Source: Macrocystis pyrifera
Taxonomy: Eukaryota > Sar > Phaeophyceae > Laminariales > Laminariaceae
Assembly: GCA_031763025.1 (NCBI GenBank)
Contig: JASSKH010000028.1
Span: 3,156,981 to 3,220,980, forward strand
Direction: 5' to 3'
DNA: 64,000 nucleotides
The position numbers and the translations under genes were made by a program. Below are positions 57,338 through 64,000 of the stretch, in pieces; positions within the stretch are counted from its first letter, which is position 1; each line of letters begins with the position of its first letter. Under the pieces are notes generated by a model that saw only the letters and a list, made by a program, of their open reading frames with translations, made no database searches and was not told the DNA's origin.

Positions 57338-57666
57338 CGTCCCCGGTGGCTTGGTAGGTGGTCCGCGTGCCTATCAAGATCAATTTCGTGGGTTCAAGTC
57401 TCACCGAGTGCATGTTCATAGGGACTTTTTCTTGCATAAAAAATTGATTAGCGGAAAGCGCGAGAGCGTGAGTTACCTACATTCGATGAAAATCGACGAG
57501 CAGTGGGAATGCTGAACCCTATGCGCGACAAAAAATAAAGGCACGTACCGGGGGGGAGAAGGGACGACACCTGTGACCACGGCTTGTCCAGAAGATCGCT
57601 GAGGGTAAAACCTCCTACGAGGCTGGAAAGTAAAAGTGATGAATAAAAAAAAAGAAAAAAAAAAAG
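57338..57666 (+). mobile_element. tRNA-derived SINE, reference copy
   Basis: The head is tRNA-like: CCCGGTGGCTTGGTAGGTGG contains an A-box match (TGGCTTGGTAGG), and GGGTTCAAGTCTC 47 bp later matches the B-box consensus GGTTCRANNCC. The body follows (AGGGACTTTTTCTTGCATAA, GAAAGCGCGAGAGCG, TCGATGAAAATCGACGAGCA, GTGGGAATGCTGAACCCTATG, GGAGAAGGGACGACACCTGTG and AGATCGCTGAGGGTAAAACC) and the tail is A-rich. About 320 bp. Copies lie at 7425 (headless), 50455 (fragment), 53145, 60036 and 61046. Family properties (pol III transcription, mobilisation by a LINE) are general knowledge of SINEs, not shown here. Confidence 0.8.
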
Positions 57667-57910
57667 ATCACTATCAGTAGCGCGAGAAATGCAAAGTTGC
57701 TTCATGCCGGCATTTCAGGAACGTGACGGGTGACGATGGCAACTTCAAGTTTCAATTGTCGAAACATTTCTTAACGGAGGCTTTGCTATAACCGTAACTA
57801 CTAAGTTTTAGTGTGGATGGCATCGGCTGTAAGGTACGCCCGTGACCGGTGCTCTGTTTTTTTTGTTTCTTGTGACGGGCCGTCAACCGTCTTTAGACCT
57901 CGTGTTGTAT
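57667..57910. other. No recognisable gene
   Basis: Mixed sequence without ORF or repeat family of note. Confidence 0.5.
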
Positions 57911-57911
57911 T

Positions 57912-58208
57912 ATCGTATCGAACGTTCCGATACATCGAAATACCGAACTCTCGATATCCCGTATCGATTGTGTTGTCGCCCTCCATCTCCTGGCACCCCC
58001 CCCCCGTGCTTTTTTCGCAGATACTGAACGAAACCTTCGATATATCAAAATATCGAGATCGTATCTGTCGGCATTTCTGGGTATCGGTGTGTCAACATGT
58101 ACGGGAATTAAAAAACCATGTGCACTCTGATATGAACATCAAACGGAGCTTACATTCCCGGTCAGATTGGTGTATCGTATCGTACTCGGTTCTCGTTCGA
58201 TATCCAGC
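57912..58208. repeat. Cluster of ATCGATA/TCGATAT/ATCGTATCG words
   Basis: ATCGTATCGAACG, GATACATCGAAATACCG, CTCGATATCCCGTATCGATTG, TTCGATATATCAAAATATCGAG and GTATCGTATCGTACTCGG..TCGATATCC lie within 300 bp. The first and last parts face each other as a loose inverted repeat, suggesting an old foldback element. Confidence 0.5.
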
Positions 58209-58230
58209 ATTACTAGAGACATCTTGCGAT

Positions 58231-58338
58231 TGCGGGGGAGCATAGCAATCATGACCTATCACATGCACAAAAACTTACGTATTCCAGTGTTTTTACCAAG
58301 CATATTGGGTCTTTATTACGACGTCCCCCCGTAGTACT
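58231..58338. mobile_element. Palindromic MITE, copy 16 (relic)
   Basis: GATTGCGGGGGAGCATAGCA..CATGACC..TTTTTACCAAGCATATTGGGTC..GACGTCCCCCCGTAGTAC. Diverged but in the family order. Confidence 0.65.
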
Positions 58339-58424
58339 TCGGAGTCGTGAGATCAACAACTCCACACTATAAATGGGCACCGGATGGCATTTTCGGAAAG
58401 TCAACCACCGGATAGGAGGCGTTA

Positions 58425-58510
58425 TTCTAAAAAAAAGAACCGGTTTAACCGGGGTTTTTCTGCCGGTTTTAACCGGTTCACCGAAAACCGGTTATAGCGG
58501 TTTTAGTGTG
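58425..58510. repeat. AACCGGTT word cluster
   Basis: AAGAACCGGTTTAACCGGGG, GCCGGTTTTAACCGGTTCACC and GAAAACCGGTTATAGCGGTT lie within 85 bp. AACCGGTT palindromes are common in the ends of hAT-like MITEs; borders were not resolved here. Confidence 0.6.
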
Positions 58511-58519
58511 GTATAGCAT

Positions 58520-59785
58520 CCTCAACATTTGCAAACCAGGTTGTTTTTTCATTGAGCGGCACCTTGTGGTGTACTCGCGAGTGCGTGTTTGCTTCCGTTC
58601 TTAAAAAATGCGTCTGTTTGAGATGGACTGACACGCGTGTTGATGTTGGATCAGCTGGAAAATCACCATTTACATCAGAGCACGAGGTCAGACAGCATCA
58701 GAACCACCGCACCTACAGATCCGCACACTCCACGCTCCCGAAGCTCCACGAATCAGCGCCACGGTTAACATCGTTCCACGAGATGCGGCGTGTTGTGGGT
58801 TTACTGCTGTGTGTGCGGGTGTTGGGGTGTGGGTAGCCCCTAGCCTTCCAGGCTCGCCTCAGGGGGCGTCAAGACATGTCGTTAAGGCCCCACATCAAGG
58901 CAAATAAACAGAACTAAGGCAGGTGTCAACACTCATGCACGCATGTTTCGGGGTATACCTACTTGAACTTAAGAGTGATTTGTTTTAGGCGAGCAACAGG
59001 TGCTTGTACTTGCCTTCACGGTTATCGTGTGTCCAAGCATGACACCTTCAGACCGGACACCCAAAAAGGGGCAGCTGCTAACTTTTGCCGCGAAATGAGG
59101 TATTTTTTCAACGGGAACGGACCTATACGGCGATTAGGGCCTCTACCCTGTCCCCTGGCTCAGGGAGTTCCAGCGCAACGGCGTTGTTTTCGGCCATGAA
59201 AATTGCCATTGAGGCAGGGTTTAAGGATACAGCTCTTAAGGCACCCCTCTGCAGAAAAGGGCGCTTAGGCAATTCTCACGGCAAGCCTTGAAGGCTAGGT
59301 GTGGGGGTGAAGGGGTGTGATCCAATGTCGATTGTGATCAATTAACTTTCACGCTGTCACGTTTCGTAACGTCTAATCATACTCTATTCACTACTGTTGC
59401 AGGCGAATGTGTCAGGAGACGTGTCAAGCCAGGCAAAACGTGCGCTGTTAAGGATGTAGGGCCGAGTGTTCCTCACTAAGACCCGGCATTTAGGTGTCAG
59501 TCAAGGCACGCATGCGAAAGGCAAAACGGCTGTCCGCCAAGGGACGAGAGTGCTGTCTCCTGACATCTTTGGTTGCAGGCACGTTATACTAATAGTGTGA
59601 AACAAGTCAACCAGCTTTCTGTTTGAACCGGATAATCGGAACTCAAAAACCGTCAGTTCTTGTTTTGAAAAAACGAGTAATCACGCACGCCTGCTGGATT
59701 CCCGAGCATCACGGATAGCCGGTTTTTTTTTCTCCATCCGGTGCCCATCTCGACTCAAAACCAAAACCACCGACAGCGGTGTTGT
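58520..59785. other. No recognisable gene
   Basis: ORFs under 100 codons only. Part (about 58840-59290) has GGGGCGT and AAGGC..TTAAGGCA..CCCCTCTGC text that may be a decayed repeat. No supported gene. Confidence 0.45.
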
Positions 59786-59907
59786 CCACTCTGCTTGTTG
59801 CATAAAAAATGTACTGGCTGTATTGATAGTATCTCCGTGTCATAGTTTTGTGACCACAGAGCTTGTATCTCCACGGCACGGACACTTCTGAAGAATCGGC
59901 ACGGACT

Positions 59908-60020
59908 CTATTACGGGGGGTACATAGTTAATAGGACCTATGGTATACATAAAAACCTATACATTTACCTATTTTTACCAACAAAATTTGGTCCCGTTAA
60001 CTATGGACCCCCGTAAATAG
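59908..60020. mobile_element. Palindromic MITE, copy 17, inside repeat X
   Basis: CTATTACGGGGGGTACATAG..TTAACTATGGACCCCCGTAA then ATAG. Inserted in X between CGGCACGGA and TGTGCTGG, which gives a clean border test for the family. Confidence 0.85.
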
Positions 60021-60035
60021 TTGTGCTGGATGTTT

Positions 60036-60358
60036 TTTTTTTTTTTTCTTCATCACTTCTACTTTCCAGCCCACTCGTAGGAGGTTTTACCCTCGACGAT
60101 CTTCTGGACAAGCCGTGGTCACAGGTGTCGTCCCTTCTCCCCCCCGGTACGTGCCTTCATTTTTTGTCGCGCATAGGGTTCAGCATTCCTACTGCTCGTC
60201 GATTTTCATCGAATGTAGCTAACTCACGCTCTCGCGCTTTCCGCTAATCAATTTTTTATGCAAGAAAAAGTCCCTATGAGCATGCACTCGGTGAGACTTG
60301 AACCCACGAAATTGATCTTGACAGGCACGCGGACCACCTACCAAGCCACCGGGGACGC
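60036..60358 (-). mobile_element. tRNA-derived SINE, inside repeat X
   Basis: A T-run (A-tail reversed), CTTTCCAGCCCACTCGTAGG, the body, and the tRNA head with B box (GGGTTCAAGTCTC on the minus strand) and A box (TGGCTTGGTAGG). Close to the copy at 57338, so relatively young. Confidence 0.8.
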
Positions 60359-60884
60359 CGGCTAGTACGAGTATATGCAAAGACGGGTGCAAAGAACGGT
60401 TTAACATGAAGAACACACACACAGCATCACCAACAATAGAACCACCACCCTCACCAACAACAACGTGTAGGTACAAGTGAAATCGATACGTCAATAAGGA
60501 AGAGCAAATAGCGGCGTCGGAATTGTGAATCAACACACACAGGTTTTTCGGCTGCTCGTCTACTGCTTGTAGACTATTTATAATATTATGTAAAATGTGA
60601 AAATATAAAAATGTCATGTGACATGCGACAGAGTTTTCATATCGTACATGAATTTAATGGCTGATCGCCGCGGTTCACTTTTCGGACCGTAGTTTCTCGG
60701 TCGGCTTGTTTTAATATTTAATAGGTGTCCTCTTCCCTAACCGGGACTTGAATTGATTACAGCAGTAGTTCAGTAGTCAGAAGTAGCACCAATCGCTTCG
60801 CCTGCGATTGCTTCGGCCTTGCTCTGTCTTGCAGCGTCTGCTGTGCTAGACAACGTGACCACCTACTTTGTACCTTGGTACAGC

Positions 60885-61040
60885 AGTTGTGGCCCCTCTC
60901 TCTAGTGCCGGCTGCCCGCTATAGGGCAGGTGAAATCGCTTGGAACACGCGGAATTTAAGTGCGCTATTAGTAGTGTGCAGAGTATTGCCCGTTGCGGCC
61001 AGTGTGCCGGTTTTGTTGGCTGGCGCACACCGACCGCACT
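60885..61040 (+). mobile_element. Repeat Y copy, followed by a SINE
   Basis: TGGCCCCTCTCTCTAGTGCCGGCTGCCCGCTATAGGGCAGGTGAAATCGCT, then GCGCTATTAGTAGTGTGCAGAG and GTGTGCCGGTTTTGTTGGCTGG match 52200-52510. The reversed SINE starts directly at its right end. Confidence 0.6.
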
Positions 61041-61045
61041 TCTTT

Positions 61046-61397
61046 TATTCTTTTATTTTTTTTTGTTATCATCACTTTTACTTTCCAGCTCAACCCGTAG
61101 GAATTTTTACCCTCAGCGATCTTCTGGACTAGCCGTGGTGACAGGCAGGTGTCGACCCTTCTCCCCCCCCCCGGTACATGCCGTCATTTTTTTATCGCGC
61201 ATTCGTAGGGTTCAGCATTCCCACTGCTCGTCGATTTTCATCGAATGTTGCTAAATCACGCTCTCGCGCTTTCCGCTCATCAATTTGTATGTAAGAAAAA
61301 GTCCGTACGAGTACGTATGGACTCGGTGAGACTCGAACCCACCAAATTGATCTTATAAATAGTAGGCACGCGGATCACCTACCAAGCCACCAGGGAT
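61046..61397 (-). mobile_element. tRNA-derived SINE, with small insertions
   Basis: Same order as the other reversed copies. Differences: CAGGCAGGTGTCG (4 bp duplicated), CATTCGTAGGG, and ATAAATAGTAGGCACG inside the tRNA-like head. A box and B box are still readable (GGGTTCGAGTCTC on the minus strand). Confidence 0.75.
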
Positions 61398-61559
61398 GCC
61401 GAGAGAGGGATCAATACTCTGCATGTCTCTTTACTCTATACACTCACGACAAAACGATTCCCGGAAGTGCAAAAAAAAAACGGATCGGAAAAAGTGCTGG
61501 CGGCTGGCGGTGGAAAAATTTGCTTTAAATACACGTTGCTACATTCATGCATTTACGTT

Positions 61560-61818
61560 TCATACCCATATCTTTCGTTGCTTCTCTTTCTTTGTGGTGT
61601 ATTTTGGTTGCTGGCGTATGTATGTATGTTGTGTCGGCCGCACCTAGTGCGAAGGCATGGTATTGCGTAGGCTATTAATGCATTACGGTGTGTTATCTCT
61701 GTGTCGTAGTCTGTGACCACAGAGCTCGTATCTTTCTAGGGTGAAGAATCAGCACGGACACTGGGCTTGCCGGATGTCGACGAGTAGTAGAAGAACGGTT
61801 TAATGTGAAGAACACACA
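61560..61818 (-). mobile_element. Repeat X, uninterrupted copy
   Basis: GGCATGGTATTGCGTAGGC, TATCTCTGTGTCGTAGTCTG, TGACCACAGAGCTCGTATC, GAATCAGCACGGACACTGGG, CCGGATGTCGACGAGTAG and AAGAACGGTTTAATGTGAAG. Used as reference for the interrupted copy at 59790. Confidence 0.65.
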
Positions 61819-62845
61819 TATCACATCTTAGAGAAAAGCTGAACCCACTCTGAGAAGAAGAGGAGTGCCAGATTCTTCCGTTTCCGGGGCAAAATCAAGT
61901 GCGAAGGTGCGGAAAGGACCCTTTTAATTAAACTGACTGAAAATCTGAAAATCCGACAGCATAATAATTCGTACATATGATACGCGCAAGTACATGGACG
62001 AATTGCATCCCGCACACCCGTACACACATAGCCGCTGAACACTCATAGTCGGCCAGCCCACCCAGCCATTTGTTCAGAGCACACAGCAGTTAGTGGTACA
62101 GCCTTGCTCAGCAGGGGATACATCTCGCTCATCTCCACCCCCCCTCCGCCCAACCGCCCTTGACTTGCACCACTCTGGCCCAAAAAGTAATGCTACATGA
62201 ATGTTCAATGTAAACGGTCCTTCTACCAATATTACGGGACGTAGTGTTACCTACATATCATTATTAATAGCACTGCATACAGCAGTGGGTGCACGCAGTT
62301 AAGAAACAACATGTTAAGAAAAATAGGCTCATATCGGCATGAACAACAACAGAGTCAGATCAAGGTCGGAAAAAAAATAAAAACGTCGAGCCTGGACACC
62401 AGATTGACGTTTCTCCAAGACCGGGCGCCAATTGTATTTGCCACTAGACAAATTCTAGCGCTTGTTCCAAATGATACCATTCACATAAAGAGGGAATCCA
62501 GAATCTAATGACTCCACAAATAACGTTACCACGCAGACCTGACTAATTAACGCCGCTCGGTTGTATTGATGGTGATGACGACGTCGAATATGAATGCAAG
62601 AACTGACTGCAGTAGATCCTGTGTAGAGTAACAGCAGTACGACATAAGAGCCGTAGGCAATGTTGACGATCGACGCTGACAGAGAACAAAGAGCAGCACG
62701 TTGCCCTTCAGGCCAGCGACAGCTGAAAACTGCCCGTACCGCAGGCAGTAGCATCAAATACTCGATGAGATGGTAAAACAGAGACGTGTCAAAATCCTTT
62801 CGGGACTGTCTGGGAACCCCGAGATATCCATATATATAGGGTTTT
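61819..62845. other. No recognisable gene
   Basis: Mixed AT-leaning sequence with ORFs under 100 codons; none recognised. Confidence 0.5.
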
Positions 62846-62847
62846 AG

Positions 62848-63020
62848 CTAAAATCAGGTATACCTGACCACTTTTCGCCCAAAATCAGTTACTTCCCAAA
62901 AACAAGTACAAAACACACCCCTGGAGCCCTGCTATTGTCACCTTAACTGATTTTGGCTCGAAAAAGCCAAGGTATACCTGATTTTTTCTACTTTGTCTAG
63001 CTTTCACACTGATTTTGGCC
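62848..63020. repeat. AAATCAG / CAGGTATACCTG words
   Basis: AAATCAGGTATACCTGACC, CCAAAATCAGTTACTTCCC, TTAACTGATTTTGGCTCG, AGGTATACCTGATTTTT and CACTGATTTTGGCC. The same words form the centre of the large inverted repeat at 63365-64000, so this is probably a separate, older copy of its core. Confidence 0.6.
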
Positions 63021-63291
63021 AACTTTGAACCGATCAGAGAGGCCATACGTACGCTGTGTTTTCTCTCCGTATGCGTCTGCCCTCCCTCGGTTGAAATTCT
63101 TCTGGATTGACGTATAAACTCTGTACTTGTACGTCGTACGTAAAAGTACGAATATACATGCATACATGCGTACGCTGGTTTCACTTTTTCGGTGAGGTGT
63201 GCGATGTGCTTCAGTTGGTTTGTTGTGTGTGTACTCTGACAGCAGTCTTTACAGCACCATGGCCACACGGCATTTCGTCTGCAACACTCCG

Positions 63292-63400
63292 CGTCCAGGT
63301 GGTCTCAGGCTTGGTACGACAAGATAATTTCGTGCCGAGCAGGCGGTTCCGCGAGGACGGTCTGGAAGCTTTAAAGCTGTTGTTAACGGGGGGGGGGGGG
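63292..63400 (+). CDS. Possible exon, partly copied into the inverted repeat
   Basis: After CGTCCAG (a possible acceptor) an open frame reads VVSGLVRQDNFVPSRRFRED, then GLEALKLLLTG, before a G-run. The last ten codons also appear reversed at the window's right end. It is not recognised and may be a captured gene fragment or chance. Confidence 0.25.
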
Positions 63401-64000
63401 GGCGCCAGAGTGAATACTCTTGGCGCTCCCGCCGTGGCGAAATAAACGAAGCATATTAATAGTGACTCTTTGCAGGTCCAAGTGGAGCCCGTGGTACCTA
63501 CACCCTGACGAAAACAAAACGATTCAGGTTTTGGAAGCCATGTGGCACGCTTAGTGCTTTAGGCGCATTCTTGTTTTACCGGATTGTCATGGACATCACA
63601 CCGCTCGTGGCGCGCGTTTTTTACTTGGTTTTAGGATGTACCTGATTTTGGCTCAAACGGATCAGGTAATATACATATTAGGGCAAATGCCAAAATCAGG
63701 TATACCTGATCCGTTTGAGCCAAAATCAGGTACATACTAAAACCAAGTAAAAAACGCGCGCCACAAGCGGTGATGCCCATGACAACCCGGTAAAAAAAGA
63801 ATGCGCCTAAAGCAATAAGCGTGCCACATGGCTTCCAAAATCTGAATTATTTTTGTTTTCTTCAGGGTGTAGGTACCACGGGCTCCTCTTGGACCTGCAA
63901 AGAGTCACTATTAATATGCTTCGTTTATTTCGCCATGGCGGGAGCGCCAAGAGTATTTACTCTGGCGCCCCCCCCCCGTTAACAACAGCTTTAAAGCTTC
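63365..64000. mobile_element. Large inverted repeat, arms of about 300 bp, to the window edge
   Basis: The left arm (63365-63666) and right arm (63705-64000) are reverse complements with scattered substitutions and small indels; the 38 bp spacer contains its own CAGGTATACC half. Shared landmarks: GAAGCTTTAAAGCTGTTGTT, a G-run (C-run), GGCGCCAGAGT, GAAATAAACGAAGCATATTA, GGTCCAAGTGGAGCCCGTGG, ACTTGGTTTTAGGATGTACC and GGCTCAAACGGATCAGG. The right arm still matches at the last base, so it continues beyond 64000. Confidence 0.85.

Larger units (their letters stand above)
59790..60430 (-). mobile_element. Repeat X interrupted by a MITE and a SINE
   Basis: X text (CCGTGTCATAGTTTTGTGACCACAGAGC, GAATCGGCACGGAC) stops at about 59907. 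After the MITE it resumes as GTGCTGGATG (about 60022-60032), stops at the SINE tail, and resumes as AAAGAACGGTTTAACATGAA then GAACACAC at about 60392-60416. In the uninterrupted copy (61690-61818) these parts are continuous. Confidence 0.75.

Noticed and set aside
60285..60356. tRNA gene at the SINE head
   Set aside because: A and B boxes are present, but the stem pairing is not a clean cloverleaf, and the same text is always joined to the SINE body; it is a tRNA-derived head, not a gene.

Overview
This window is nuclear DNA from a complex, intron-rich eukaryote, most likely a brown alga or a close stramenopile relative. Three things point there. (1) A tryptophan synthase gene carries the alpha and beta domains in one polypeptide, cut by eleven GT-AG introns of about 0.6-2.6 kb. 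(2) A decayed non-LTR reverse transcriptase resembles the family I associate with brown algae and oomycetes. (3) Almost everything else is transposon-derived or low-complexity DNA. I could not run a database search, so the lineage is an inference.

Layout. 1-7 kb: no convincing gene; an inverted repeat (1.2-1.5 kb), homopolymer-flanked short modules (3.1-4.6 kb) and a ~950 bp field of GGAAGT/ACTTCC words (5.4-6.3 kb). 7.4-10.2 kb: a SINE remnant and a broken reverse transcriptase. 10.2-15.1 kb: repeats only. 15.15-19.17 kb: a small LTR retroelement with a 4 bp target duplication; its right LTR is split by a 1.9 kb field of TAACANNNTGTTA-like palindromic words. 19.77-20.94 kb: a second miniature LTR-like element. 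21-24.6 kb: hairpin repeats, a foldback element and a MITE. 24.66-25.53 kb: the last exon of a plus-strand gene for a protein with four ~60-residue repeats, not recognised. 25.6-36.3 kb: MITEs, short modules and a few doubtful ORFs.

36.53-54.01 kb (minus strand): the tryptophan synthase gene. Twelve exons join in consistent phase into about 685 residues covering the mature alpha and beta domains. Its introns hold MITEs, SINEs, minisatellites and homopolymer runs; exons make up only about 12% of the span. The first exon (start codon and probable plastid targeting peptide) was not found. 54.8-64 kb: one doubtful exon, then SINEs, MITEs, an hAT-like element, nested insertions and a large inverted repeat that runs to the window edge.

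The genes do not form an operon or pathway cluster. Tryptophan synthase makes tryptophan from indole-3-glycerol phosphate and serine. What links the rest is an active history of short non-autonomous elements: a ~110 bp palindromic MITE family (about 18 copies), a tRNA-derived SINE (about 6), a G-tract-headed A-tailed family, a GATC-rich family (5), and families called X and Y here. Several are nested inside one another, so relative insertion order can be read directly.
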